NCBI GenBank assembly: GCA_021582295.1
Contig: CP091137.1
Span: forward strand, 886,001-950,000
Direction of reading: 5' to 3'
Source of the DNA: Candidatus Thiovulum stygium
GTDB taxonomy: Bacteria; Campylobacterota; Campylobacteria; Campylobacterales; Thiovulaceae
DNA: 64,000 nucleotides
Below the pieces are notes generated by a model. That model ran no database searches. It was not told the origin of the DNA and saw only the letters and a program-made list of their open reading frames with translations. Position 1 is the stretch's first letter; every line of letters starts with the position of its first letter. Below are positions 1 through 8,115 of the stretch, piece after piece. Both the position numbers and the translations under genes were made by a program.

Positions 1-445
1 GAACTCGTAAATTATCTTCAAGAATTGTCCAACGATTATTTGCACTGTTTTTAACTAAATCAATTCCACTTATATGTGTTCTTATACTTCGTGAAGTTTT
101 AACACCATGAAATTCTGGACGATAAGCTTTTGAAGAAAAAACAAATTCAGCAGGTATAATTTTATCTTTAATTATCTTTTGATCACTATAAATATCATTT
201 AAAAAAATATTAAGAGCTTTGACTCGTTGTTGAAGTCCTCGTTCAAGAACTTTAAACTCATCTTTTGGAATAATTCGCGGAATAACATCAAATGGAAAAG
301 ATCGTTCTATAAATGAGCCATCTTTAAATAAGTTAAAATTAATACCAAAGTTATTAGTGAATTCTTTTAAATCTGCAATTCGATTTTTATCAAGTTTATT
401 AAAAATCTGGAAGAATTGTTCAAGTTGTGGATTCTTTTCAGTCAT
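1..445 (-). CDS. Circularly permuted ATP-grasp protein, N-terminal part (cut by window edge)
   Basis: Reading leftwards from the ATG at 445 gives about 148 residues that run off the window. The stretch FDVIPRIIP, then LERGLQQRVKALN, LNDIYSDQKI and HISGIDLV followed by ILEDNLRV, is the characteristic N-terminal signature of type 2 circularly permuted ATP-grasp proteins (the family formerly called DUF404/DUF407). Members probably form amide bonds in small-peptide or peptidoglycan-like products and often sit beside alpha-E and transglutaminase genes, which would lie outside this window. The Shine-Dalgarno is weak (AGAG). The family call is confident, the substrate unknown. Confidence 0.85.
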   Translation of the reverse strand, partial: MTEKNPQLEQFFQIFNKLDKNRIADLKEFTNNFGINFNLFKDGSFIERSFPFDVIPRIIPKDEFKVLERGLQQRVKALNIFLNDIYSDQKIIKDKIIPAEFVFSSKAYRPEFHGVKTSRSIRTHISGIDLVKNSANNRWTILEDNLRV

Positions 446-586
446 TTTTTCTCTTTATTTAGGTTTCATATTTATTCTAGCGAAAAAAACAACTTTTAGA
501 ATAGCTTAAGTTATAAATATTTGATAAAATAAGAAAAATCTAGTAAAAACTTAACATTTACTTGAATTAAATTTATTTCATCAAAA

Positions 587-997
587 TTACCAACTGTAAC
601 CAAACCCAGCTAGAAACATACTTCCTAATATATATTCATTGCCAATTATTAAAGGAGAGCTATATAATAAATGTATATTTATATCTTTCCAAATTTTATA
701 TTTTAATTTTATTCCATAAGATAAAAGCAAACCTCCAAAAGGTGCAGATTCACTATTTCCGATATATGCAAGATTTCCATCGGAATTTGCTAAATTACTA
801 TTATCTGTTAATATATTAGTTTCTGATTCTGCAATATATTTGAATTCTCGACGATTGCCAAATATAAATCCAAATCCAACTCCACCAAAAAGTTCAAAAG
901 TTAGATTTTTATAAGAATAAAAAATTGATGGGGCAGATTCAAATGAGATTAAATTTAATGAAGTGCCGAAAAGAATTTTTTTATCTTCAAACTGAAA
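587..997 (-). pseudogene. 5'-truncated outer-membrane beta-barrel protein remnant
   Basis: An open frame of 136 codons ends in GYSW-stop and reads as alternating hydrophobic and polar strands (for example FELFGGVGFGFIFGN and GGLLLSYGIKLKYKIW), as expected for a small outer-membrane barrel with a terminal aromatic residue. An in-frame TGA at 998-1000 closes the frame upstream, and there is no credible start or Shine-Dalgarno, so the signal peptide and first strands are missing. The break coincides with a copy of the ACCTCATC octamer (1000-1007). I infer a gene fragment left by rearrangement. Confidence 0.55.
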
Positions 998-1108
998 TCA
1001 CCTCATCTATATTTAAAAATAGTTCATAGCTATATGCTTTTAAGTTACTGATTTAATTCTACTATAATACTTTTATATTTAAAATTTTTTTAAATATTAG
1101 GAGGAATT

Positions 1109-1600
1109 GTGCAAAAAGAGTTTTTAACAGAAAAAGGTTTTGAGAAATTATCAACCGAAATTCGTCAATTAAATTTAATTGATAGACCAAAAATAATGCA
1201 AGAAGTTGAAAAAGCCCGAGAACATGGCGACTTAAAAGAAAATGCAGAATATCATGCTGCTCGAGAGCGACAACGAATGATTGATAAAAAGTTGGGTGAA
1301 TTAAATAACTTACTTGTAAAATCACAAATTGTTGATCCTTCAAAATCTGATTTATCTAGAGTTGGTTTTGGAACTACTTTTACACTTGCTGATGTTGATT
1401 CTGAAGAGGAAGCTAAATATACAGTTGTTGGTAGTTATGAGGCAAATAGTTCAAAAAATATTATCTCTTATCATTCACCAATTGCAAAATTAGCAATGGG
1501 AAAACAGATCGGTGATATTATTGAATTACGAGGATCTAAAGGCATTCGTGAATTTGAAATTATTAATATAGAATATATAGGAGATACCTTTGAAGATTAA
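1109..1600 (+). CDS. greA: Transcription elongation factor GreA
   Basis: The 163-residue protein has the standard GreA length and two-domain layout: an N-terminal antiparallel coiled coil (about residues 1-75) and a C-terminal FKBP-like domain. The coiled-coil tip carries EHGDLKENAEYHAA (residues 39-52), whose acidic residues reach into the RNA polymerase channel and promote cleavage of backtracked transcripts. The start is GTG at 1109, fixed by a strong AGGAGG six bases upstream. The last codons overlap the dut start, so the two are translationally coupled. Confidence 0.96.
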   Translation: MQKEFLTEKGFEKLSTEIRQLNLIDRPKIMQEVEKAREHGDLKENAEYHAARERQRMIDKKLGELNNLLVKSQIVDPSKSDLSRVGFGTTFTLADVDSEEEAKYTVVGSYEANSSKNIISYHSPIAKLAMGKQIGDIIELRGSKGIREFEIINIEYIGDTFED

Positions 1601-2021
1601 AATTAAAAAATTGCATATAGATGCAAAAATTCCAGCTTATCAAACAAATGGTGCAGTTGGTTTTGATTTGTCATCTGTTTCGTATATGACTATTCGTAGC
1701 GGTGAATCTGCTCTTGTGCCTACAGGTTTATCTATTGAATTGCCTAAAGGTTACGAATTACAAGTTCGTCCGCGAAGTGGTCTCGCTTTAAAATATTCGA
1801 TTACTGTTTTAAATTCTCCCGGAACCGTTGATAGCGATTATCGTGGTGAATTAAAAGTTATTTTAATAAATCATGGAAAAAATGATTTTGTAATTGCTGT
1901 TGGCGAACGAATTGCTCAAGGAATTATAAATAGAGTTGAACTTGTTGATTTTGATGAAGTTGAAGAGTTATCAAATACTGATCGTGGAGTCAGTGGTTTT
2001 GGTAGCACTGGGAAAGTATAA
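1590..2021 (+). CDS. dut: dUTP diphosphatase (trimeric dUTPase)
   Basis: Hydrolyses dUTP to dUMP and pyrophosphate, keeping uracil out of DNA. All five motifs of the trimeric family are visible in 143 residues: GAVGFDLSS (21-29), PRSGLA (61-66), GTVDSDYRGEL with the catalytic Asp (78-88), GERIAQGI, and the C-terminal glycine-rich arm DRGVSGFGSTG. It begins with TTG inside the end of greA; the AGGAGAT just before it in the greA coding region can serve as ribosome-binding site. Next gene starts 3 bases later, so greA-dut-epimerase-ThiF looks like one transcript. Confidence 0.96.
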   Translation: MKIKIKKLHIDAKIPAYQTNGAVGFDLSSVSYMTIRSGESALVPTGLSIELPKGYELQVRPRSGLALKYSITVLNSPGTVDSDYRGELKVILINHGKNDFVIAVGERIAQGIINRVELVDFDEVEELSNTDRGVSGFGSTGKV

Positions 2022-2023
2022 AA

Positions 2024-2959
2024 ATGAGTTTTTTTATAACTGGAGTCGCAGGTTTTATTGGTTCTCATATTGCTGAAGAATTATTAAAAAGTGGTGAAAA
2101 AGTAGTTGGTGTTGATAATTTTTATAGTGGAACTCGAGCAAATATCGATTTTCTAGAAAATATAAATGGTGCTGATAAAAATTTTGTTTTTTATCCTATA
2201 GATATTAGAGATTCTGATAGACTTGAAGATATTTTTAAAAGATATCAAATTAGTTATGTTTTTCATTTAGGAGCTATTGCTTCAGTTCAAAAATCGATTG
2301 ATGATCCAGTTTTTTCTAATTCTGTAAATGTTGTTGGAACTCTAAATATTTTAGAATTATCTAAAAAATTTAATATTAAACGAGTTGTTTTTTCAAGTAG
2401 TGCAGCCGTTTATGGTGATGAACCAAATTTACCAAAAAATGAACTTAGTAAAACTTCACCTATTTCACCATATGGCTATGAGAAGTTAATTGGTGAATAT
2501 TATATGAATATTTATAATAAACTTTATGGAATTGAAACAGTTTCATTGAGATATTTTAATGTTTATGGCGAAAGACAAGATCCAAGTAGTGAATATTCTG
2601 GAGTTATATCTATTTTTGAAGATAAAATCAAAAAAGGTAAAACTGTTAATATTTATGGAGACGGTTTGCAATATCGTGATTTCGTTTATGTTAAAGATGT
2701 TGCGAAAATTAATATTTCTGCAATGTTGAAAGATGATGTTGCGGGTGAAATTTTTGCCGTTGGAACTGGTGAAACAACTACGATTCTTCAACTTTTTTAT
2801 ATAATTCGCGATAAATATAATCAAAAAGATTTAGAACCAAATTTTATAAAAGCTAGAAATGGTGATATTCGAGAATCTCGATCTGATAATAGTAAAATAG
2901 TTAATAAGTTAGCTTTTAATAATTTCACAAAATTTTCAAATGGAATTATGAATTTATGA
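2024..2959 (+). CDS. NAD-dependent nucleotide-sugar epimerase/dehydratase (GalE-like SDR)
   Basis: Extended short-chain dehydrogenase of 311 residues. Visible are the Rossmann motif GVAGFIG (7-13), the acidic NAD-selecting end of strand 2 (VGVDN), the SSSAAVYG stretch with catalytic Ser/Thr (124-131) and the catalytic pair Tyr150/Lys154 in SPYGYEK. It most resembles UDP-glucose/UDP-GlcNAc 4-epimerases and related sugar enzymes; a role in surface polysaccharide is inferred. The exact substrate cannot be read from sequence. Its stop overlaps the start of the ThiF-like gene. Confidence 0.85.
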   Translation: MSFFITGVAGFIGSHIAEELLKSGEKVVGVDNFYSGTRANIDFLENINGADKNFVFYPIDIRDSDRLEDIFKRYQISYVFHLGAIASVQKSIDDPVFSNSVNVVGTLNILELSKKFNIKRVVFSSSAAVYGDEPNLPKNELSKTSPISPYGYEKLIGEYYMNIYNKLYGIETVSLRYFNVYGERQDPSSEYSGVISIFEDKIKKGKTVNIYGDGLQYRDFVYVKDVAKINISAMLKDDVAGEIFAVGTGETTTILQLFYIIRDKYNQKDLEPNFIKARNGDIRESRSDNSKIVNKLAFNNFTKFSNGIMNL

Positions 2960-3639
2960 GTTTAAATATAGATTATGAAGTTTATTTTAAAAGACAGATT
3001 GATTTATGGGGTCTTGATAAACAACATAGTTTAAAAAATAAAAAGATTGCGATAATCGGAGCTGGTGGGCTTGGAAGTTCGCTATCTTATGCTCTTGGGT
3101 CGCTTGGAATCGGTGAAATCGTGATTGTTGATTTCGATGAGGTCGCAATACATAATATTCATAGACAAATATCATTTTCTATAACTGATATTGATAATAA
3201 AAAAGCTCTTGTTTCTGCTGAAAGACAAAAAAATCGGTCACCTTTTTCAAAAATTATTTCGTTTATTGGTAAATTCTCAGATTTTATAAAAACAGATTTG
3301 GCTCTTAATTTAGATCTGATTTTTGATGGAACTGATAATTTTGAAACTAGATTAGAAATTGATATTTTTGCAAAAAATAATAATTTAGCTTGGGTTTTTG
3401 GAGCTGTTGAAGGTTTTTATGGTAATTTTGCAATTATAAAAGATAGCGATTTTCGTAATTTGAAAAATTTAAAACAAACTCCAAAAGGTGTTGCAACTCC
3501 GATGGTGATGAATATCGCATCGTTTGAAGCAAATATAGGCTTACGATATTTAATTGGTGAAAATATATTAACAGATCATTTAAATATTATCTCTTTTGAT
3601 TCAAATGGCTTTCCAATATTAAAAAGTTTTAAACTTTAA
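2956..3639 (+). CDS. ThiF/MoeB/HesA-family adenylyltransferase (E1-like)
   Basis: 227 residues of a stand-alone E1-like fold: ATP-binding GAGGLGS (about 35-41), VDFDEVAIHNIHRQ with the conserved Arg, and DGTDNFETR. Proteins of this group adenylate the C-terminal glycine of a sulfur-carrier protein (ThiS or MoaD). The usual zinc-binding CxxC pairs are absent, as in some short HesA/ThiF forms. It overlaps the epimerase gene by four bases (ATGA). Whether the partner is ThiS or MoaD cannot be decided here. It is distinct from the JAB-fused E1 at 20373. Confidence 0.8.
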   Translation: MSLNIDYEVYFKRQIDLWGLDKQHSLKNKKIAIIGAGGLGSSLSYALGSLGIGEIVIVDFDEVAIHNIHRQISFSITDIDNKKALVSAERQKNRSPFSKIISFIGKFSDFIKTDLALNLDLIFDGTDNFETRLEIDIFAKNNNLAWVFGAVEGFYGNFAIIKDSDFRNLKNLKQTPKGVATPMVMNIASFEANIGLRYLIGENILTDHLNIISFDSNGFPILKSFKL

Positions 3640-3748
3640 AAATCACCTCATTTATAAAAATTCCGTTATATTTTAAATATAGCGGATATAATTCTATTAA
3701 TTTAAAACTATATTTTTATCCAATTCATAATTATCCAACTATAAAAAC

Positions 3749-3788
3749 ACCTCATCAAATGCCACTTAACAATAAAACTAATTTTTTT
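3749..3788. repeat. Direct repeat R2, left copy
   Basis: About 40 bases beginning with the ACCTCATC octamer recur at 5222-5261 with one or two changes. Together with the inner repeat R1 they bracket regulator cassette K1. Confidence 0.8.
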
Positions 3789-3847
3789 TATCAAATAACT
3801 TTTTAAAATCTATTATTTTTCTTCTGTTCGCGATGAGGTTTCAGCTT
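3789..3847. repeat. Direct repeat R1, left copy (59 bp)
   Basis: A 59-base sequence ending GCGATGAGGTTTCAGCTT is repeated exactly at 4987-5045. It contains a GATGAGGT octamer and lies just upstream of the K1 helix-turn-helix gene. Recombination between the two copies would excise the whole K1 cassette. Confidence 0.9.
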
Positions 3848-3893
3848 CTTGAGACTTTGTAAAATTTCATTAAATAAAAAAGAGGATAAATTT

Positions 3894-4100
3894 TTGAGTG
3901 AATCTCAGTTTGATTTGAAATCAGAATTAAAAGCTATTGGAATGAGTCAAAAAGATTTCGCAATTTTGACTAATGTTCATGTTAATTCAGTAAGTAGATG
4001 GATTCGAGGAGAGTTAGAAACTCCAAAATGGGTATCTCTACTTTTAAAATATTATAAAAAAGCAAAATTATTGGAAGAGTTATCAATCACTATTAAATAA
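3894..4100 (+). CDS. Cassette K1: XRE-family helix-turn-helix regulator
   Basis: I place the start at TTG 3894, seven bases after AGAGG, giving 68 residues. GMSQKDFAILTNVHVNSVSRWIRG is a typical XRE/Cro helix-turn-helix, with a short C-terminal helix after it. This copy is the most divergent HTH of the cassette family in the window (SQKDFA in place of TQKELAE). It precedes the Rha-domain gene at 4199. DNA binding, probably at the promoter of the next gene, is inferred. Confidence 0.75.
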   Translation: MSESQFDLKSELKAIGMSQKDFAILTNVHVNSVSRWIRGELETPKWVSLLLKYYKKAKLLEELSITIK

Positions 4101-4118
4101 CCTTAAAGATTATTTTTT

Positions 4119-4137
4119 ACATATTATATGTTATAAT
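4119..4137 (+). promoter_or_regulatory. K1 internal promoter with overlapping palindrome
   Basis: TATAAT at 4132-4137 lies between the HTH gene and the Rha gene. It abuts the palindrome ACATATTATATGT (4119-4131). A second inverted repeat, TAGAAA...TTTCTA, lies at 4151-4168. This looks like an operator region for the paired regulators. Confidence 0.5.
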
Positions 4138-4198
4138 TACACCAATTAAGTAGAAACTGTAATTTCTATTTGCAAATCTTGAATGGAGTAGCCAAAAA

Positions 4199-4954
4199 AT
4201 GCCAAGCAATTCTATCGAATCTTTACTTGAATTTATAGATAATGAGTTTAGAGTTTCACATCGAGTTATTGCTAAAGAAACTAACAATTTAGAGAGAAGT
4301 ATTACCAAACTTATAACAGATAATTTGTCTGATTTTGAGCTTTTTGGAACAGTGCGATTTCAAATCGCACCGCGAAAAGATGGAAATTATGGGGGTGATC
4401 AGCCAAAAACTTTCTATCTTAACGAACCTCAAGCAACTTTACTTTTAACTTTTATGCGAAATAACGAAATTATTAAAAATTTCAAAATTCGTCTTGTTAA
4501 AGAGTTTTATCGAATGCGAGAAGAGATTAAAAATAGCAAACCTGAAATAGCTCATCAATTAGTTCCGAATAATGATTTTGATTTTGACACAAGTCTTAAA
4601 TCTTTAAAAGAATATAAAGCTTATGCAAACGAGATGTTAGATTTTCTTGAATCTCTTCAAAAACGAGATCGAATTGGACTCTATCGTTTAAATAAAATTA
4701 TAAAGCTAAAAAATATAAACTTTCTTGAATATTTTGGAATTAATTTTGAAAACGAATATTTTATTCCAACTGAATTAGGAGCAATGATCAATCGAAGCCC
4801 TGTTGAAATCAATAAAATTCTTGAAGCAAAAGGCTTTCAAATTCGCGAAAATAGAGTTTGGAGCTTGACCGAAAAAGGCAAAAGTTTCGGAATCGAAATT
4901 ACAAAAGGCTTGTTTTTACAAATTAAATGGAAGATAGAAGTTATCTTAAATTAA
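4199..4954 (+). CDS. Cassette K1: Rha-domain antirepressor-like protein
   Basis: 251 residues. Residues about 15-110 (FRVSHRVIAKETNNLERSI through LNEPQATLLLTFMRNNEIIKNFKIRLVKEFYRM) match the phage Rha regulatory domain. The C-terminal 90 residues (YFIPTELGAMINRSPVEINKILEAKGF, W.LTEKG, FLQIKWKI) are a divergent version of the type B C-terminal domain shared by cassettes K8-K14. That domain resembles KilAC/ANT winged-helix C-termini. The gene is intact and lies inside nested direct repeats. A role as antirepressor or regulator is inferred from families; the target is unknown. Confidence 0.75.
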   Translation: MPSNSIESLLEFIDNEFRVSHRVIAKETNNLERSITKLITDNLSDFELFGTVRFQIAPRKDGNYGGDQPKTFYLNEPQATLLLTFMRNNEIIKNFKIRLVKEFYRMREEIKNSKPEIAHQLVPNNDFDFDTSLKSLKEYKAYANEMLDFLESLQKRDRIGLYRLNKIIKLKNINFLEYFGINFENEYFIPTELGAMINRSPVEINKILEAKGFQIRENRVWSLTEKGKSFGIEITKGLFLQIKWKIEVILN

Positions 4955-4986
4955 ACCAGTTATCTTAAATTTCAAAACCTCATCAT

Positions 4987-5045
4987 TATCAAATAACTTT
5001 TTAAAATCTATTATTTTTCTTCTGTTCGCGATGAGGTTTCAGCTT
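4987..5045. repeat. Direct repeat R1, right copy (59 bp)
   Basis: Exact second copy of the 59-base repeat at 3789-3847, closing cassette K1 on its right side. Confidence 0.9.
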
Positions 5046-5221
5046 AAAACTAGCATTAAATTAGCTCTGAAAAAATTTTATATTCAATAAAAATATATAC
5101 TATATAAATTTAAAAATACTCAAAGATGCTCATGGTCGCGGTTTTTTACTTTTTTGATCTATAAAATATAAATCCAGCATTTTGCAATTTTAACTTGTTT
5201 ATATAAATATACTTGATATAT

Positions 5222-5261
5222 ACCTCATCAAATGCCACTTAAAAATAAAACTAATTTTTTA
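5222..5261. repeat. Direct repeat R2, right copy
   Basis: Second copy of the sequence at 3749-3788, starting with ACCTCATC. The order R2-R1-K1-R1-R2 suggests stepwise duplication around an inserted cassette. Bases 5046-5221 hold no gene that I can recognise. Confidence 0.75.
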
Positions 5262-5602
5262 TTTAAGCAAACTTTTTAAAATATCGATTTTTTCGATGAT
5301 ATCAAATTCAAATATTTTGAATATTTTTTTTAAAAAGCTCAACTCCCATGAGAGGCACTTTTTCAAAAAAATAACTATAAATTTACTTATATTTAAGCTT
5401 ACTAAAAAAGTGCTGTTTTTAGCCAATTTTGACCAATTTTCGATCAACTAATTTTTTTATTTAAGCAAACTTTTTAAAATAGCGATTTTTTCGATGAGGT
5501 CAAATTCAAATATTTTGAAGATTTTTTTTTAAAAAGCTCAACTCCCATGAGAGGCAGTTTTTCAAAAAAACAACTATAAATTTATTTATATTTAAGCCTT
5601 AA
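5250..5602. repeat. Tandem duplication of about 195-base period in a non-coding stretch
   Basis: Two imperfect copies (about 5250-5400 and 5445-5602) share ATTTAAGCAAACTTTTT, a TTTTTTCGATGA block, the stretch CTCAACTCCCATGAGAGGCA and a tail ending TATATTTAAGC. The first copy has GATGATAT where the second has the GATGAGGT octamer. No coding frame with a ribosome-binding site is visible. The rest up to 5872 is AT-rich and holds the por promoter region (a TACTATAAA element near 5838 and GAGGAG before porG). Confidence 0.7.
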
Positions 5603-5872
5603 AATAGCTATTTATAAAGAACTTTTCGGTGAAACTGGCTTTTTGAAATTTTCTTATAAATATTTTGAATAACTAAAAATTTAATTTCTTAAATAAAGCT
5701 TCTATTTTAAGTAACTGAAATATCCTTGTTATTAACAACTCTTGAATTCTATTAATCTAATTTTTTTATTTTTTATGATTCACTTTTAAATCAAGGTTTT
5801 TTTCGATAATATAACTTTTAAAGAGTTTCCAAATAGGTTACTATAAAAATTCTGAAAAACAGAGGAGTTTCT

Positions 5873-6442
5873 ATGTTAGAAATTCGTTGGCACAGTCGAG
5901 CAGGTCAAGGTGCTGTAACAGGTGCTAAAGGTCTAGCTGATGTTATCGCTACAACGGGTAAATTTGTTCAAGCTTTTGCTTTTTATGGTTCTGCAAAGCG
6001 AGGAGCTGCTATGACAGCTTATAATCGAGTTGATGATGAAGAAATTATTAATCATGAAAAATTTATGAATCCTGATTTTGTTCTCGTTATTGATCCAGCT
6101 TTAGTTTATACAGATGATATAACAGGTAATGAAAAAAGTTCTACTAAATATATTATTACGACTCATTTGAGTTTAGATGAGTTATTAAAAACTCAACCTA
6201 AATTAGAAGGTCGTGATGTTTATGTTGTCGATTGTATGAGAATTTCTCAAGAAACAATTGGACGACCTATTCCAAATACTCCAATGCTTGGAGCTTTAAT
6301 GAAAGTCTCTGAAATGTATAGTCTTGAATTTTTTAGAGACAACATGAAATCTGTTCTTTCTAAGTTTCCGAAAAAAGTTATCGATGCTAATATGGCAGCT
6401 ATCGAACGAGCTTATAACGAAGTTAATAATAAAAGAGGTTAA
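5873..6442 (+). CDS. porG: Pyruvate:ferredoxin (2-oxoacid) oxidoreductase, gamma subunit
   Basis: 189 residues beginning MLEIRWHSRAGQGAVTGAKGLADV, the standard opening of the gamma subunit that binds the CoA moiety; GSAKRGAAMTAYNR follows. It heads a four-gene cluster gamma-delta-alpha-beta, the arrangement known from Helicobacter and Campylobacter. The complex oxidatively decarboxylates pyruvate to acetyl-CoA, reducing ferredoxin or flavodoxin. The start is set by GAGGAG six bases upstream. The delta gene begins 3 bases after its stop. Confidence 0.95.
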   Translation: MLEIRWHSRAGQGAVTGAKGLADVIATTGKFVQAFAFYGSAKRGAAMTAYNRVDDEEIINHEKFMNPDFVLVIDPALVYTDDITGNEKSSTKYIITTHLSLDELLKTQPKLEGRDVYVVDCMRISQETIGRPIPNTPMLGALMKVSEMYSLEFFRDNMKSVLSKFPKKVIDANMAAIERAYNEVNNKRG

Positions 6443-6445
6443 TAA

Positions 6446-6865
6446 ATGGCACAAGAAACAAGAGGCTGGAATGATTTTGATGCAGGAGCAATATTATTTT
6501 CTTTTAATAAAGATAGTAATGTGAATAATATCGCTAATACTTTACCTGAAAACAGAGCCTATTCTCAATCGAATTCTTATACGGCTTCAGTTGCCGATTG
6601 GCGAGTTGAAAAACCTGTTTTTAATCGAGATTTTTGTATCGATTGTCAATTCTGTTGGATCTATTGTCCTGATATGAGTATCGTATCTCGAAATGAAAAA
6701 ATGGTAGGTGTTGATTATGATCATTGTAAAGGTTGTGGAATTTGTGTTGATGTATGTCCTACAAATCCAAAATCACTTTTAATGTTCGAAGAAAAAAAAT
6801 CTGAAAATGATGCTTTAGCTAATTGGCCTAAAAAAGAGAGCAAAAAAGATAAGGAGAATAAATAA
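6446..6865 (+). CDS. porD: Pyruvate:ferredoxin oxidoreductase, delta (ferredoxin-like) subunit
   Basis: 139 residues carrying two 4Fe-4S cluster motifs: CIDCQFCWIYCPD and CKGCGICVDVCP. It passes electrons from the TPP-bound intermediate to the external acceptor. The C-terminal 20 residues are lysine/glutamate-rich and look disordered. It starts three bases after porG and ends one base before the porA start context, so translation of the cluster is tightly coupled. Confidence 0.95.
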   Translation: MAQETRGWNDFDAGAILFSFNKDSNVNNIANTLPENRAYSQSNSYTASVADWRVEKPVFNRDFCIDCQFCWIYCPDMSIVSRNEKMVGVDYDHCKGCGICVDVCPTNPKSLLMFEEKKSENDALANWPKKESKKDKENK

Positions 6866-6866
6866 A

Positions 6867-8093
6867 ATGGCTGACAAAATGGAACTTAAAGAGGTTGAAG
6901 TTTGGGACGGAAATCTTGCTTCTGCTCATTCGCTTAGACAAGCTCAAGTTGATGTAGTTGCAGCTTATCCAATTACACCTTCTACACCAATAGTTGAAAA
7001 TTATGCTGGATTTTTAGCTAACGGTTATATTGATGGTGAATATGTAATGGTCGAATCTGAACATGCTGCAATGTCAGGCTGTATCGGAGCTTCTGCTGCT
7101 GGTGGTCGTGTAGCAACTGCTACATCATCTCAAGGTTATGCCTTAATGGTTGAAACTTTATATCAAGCTTCAGGTATGAGATTGCCTATTGTTTTACATG
7201 TCGTTAATCGAGCTCTTGCTGCTCCTCTTAATGTTAATGGTGATCATTCTGATATGTATTTAGGTCGTGATTCTGGTTGGATTCAACTTGATACTTTTAG
7301 ACCTCAAGAAGCTTATGATTTAGGTTTAATAGCTTTTAAAATTGGTGAAGATCACGATATTCGATTGCCTGTTATGGTTCATCAAGATGGATTTTTATCT
7401 AGTCATACAGCTCAAAATATTAGACCTCTTTCTGATGATGTTGCTTATAATTTTGTTGGTGAATATAAACCATTTAATGCAATGTTGAATTTTGAAAAAC
7501 CTGCAACATATGGAGTTCAAACTGAAGAAAATTGGCATTTTGAACATAAAGCTAGACAACATTATGATTTAATGATTAAAGTTATGCCTAAAATTAAAAG
7601 TGTATTTGCAGAATTTGAAGCTTTAACTGGTCGAAAATATAAAATCGTTGAAGATTATTATATGGAAGATGCAGAAATTGCTGTTATTGCAATGGGAACA
7701 ACTGTCGAAACAGCCAAATTATCAGCTCGATTATCTCGAAAAGATGGTATTAAAATTGGTGTTATTGGTATTCGTGTTTTAAGACCTTTTCCATTTGATG
7801 AGGTTGCTGAAATTCTTAAAAATGTTAAAGCTATTGGTGCTTTAGATAGAAGTTCTCCAAATGGTTCAGTTGGCATGTTATATAACGAAATTGCTGGTGC
7901 AATGATCGGAATTAGCAAAGCACCTATCATGAAAAATTATATTTATGGTCTTGGTGGTCGTGATATAACTGTTGAAATGTTAAAAAATATATATATCGAG
8001 CTTAATGAAAGTGCTAAAGCTGGAATACGACTTGGAGCTGTTCAAAAGTTCATCAATGTTCGTGGTCCTGAACTCACTTTTTTAGGAAAATAG
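6867..8093 (+). CDS. porA: Pyruvate:ferredoxin oxidoreductase, alpha subunit
   Basis: 408 residues. VVAAYPITPSTPIVE near the N-terminus, ESEHAAMSGCIGASAAGGRVATATSSQG and GRDSGWIQ are the expected pyrimidine-binding (TPP) and substrate-pocket motifs of the alpha chain. The length is normal for the four-subunit enzyme. A GATGAGGT octamer lies inside the coding sequence at 7797, encoding Phe-Asp-Glu-Val. RBS AAGGAG precedes the ATG. Confidence 0.95.
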   Translation: MADKMELKEVEVWDGNLASAHSLRQAQVDVVAAYPITPSTPIVENYAGFLANGYIDGEYVMVESEHAAMSGCIGASAAGGRVATATSSQGYALMVETLYQASGMRLPIVLHVVNRALAAPLNVNGDHSDMYLGRDSGWIQLDTFRPQEAYDLGLIAFKIGEDHDIRLPVMVHQDGFLSSHTAQNIRPLSDDVAYNFVGEYKPFNAMLNFEKPATYGVQTEENWHFEHKARQHYDLMIKVMPKIKSVFAEFEALTGRKYKIVEDYYMEDAEIAVIAMGTTVETAKLSARLSRKDGIKIGVIGIRVLRPFPFDEVAEILKNVKAIGALDRSSPNGSVGMLYNEIAGAMIGISKAPIMKNYIYGLGGRDITVEMLKNIYIELNESAKAGIRLGAVQKFINVRGPELTFLGK

Positions 8094-8115
8094 TAAATTA
8101 GGAGAAGCAAATTAA

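Noticed and set aside
3640-3748. Further octamer at 3645 (CACCTCATTT)
   Set aside because: Seven of eight bases only; not counted. Similar near-misses at 27229 and 63785 were also excluded.
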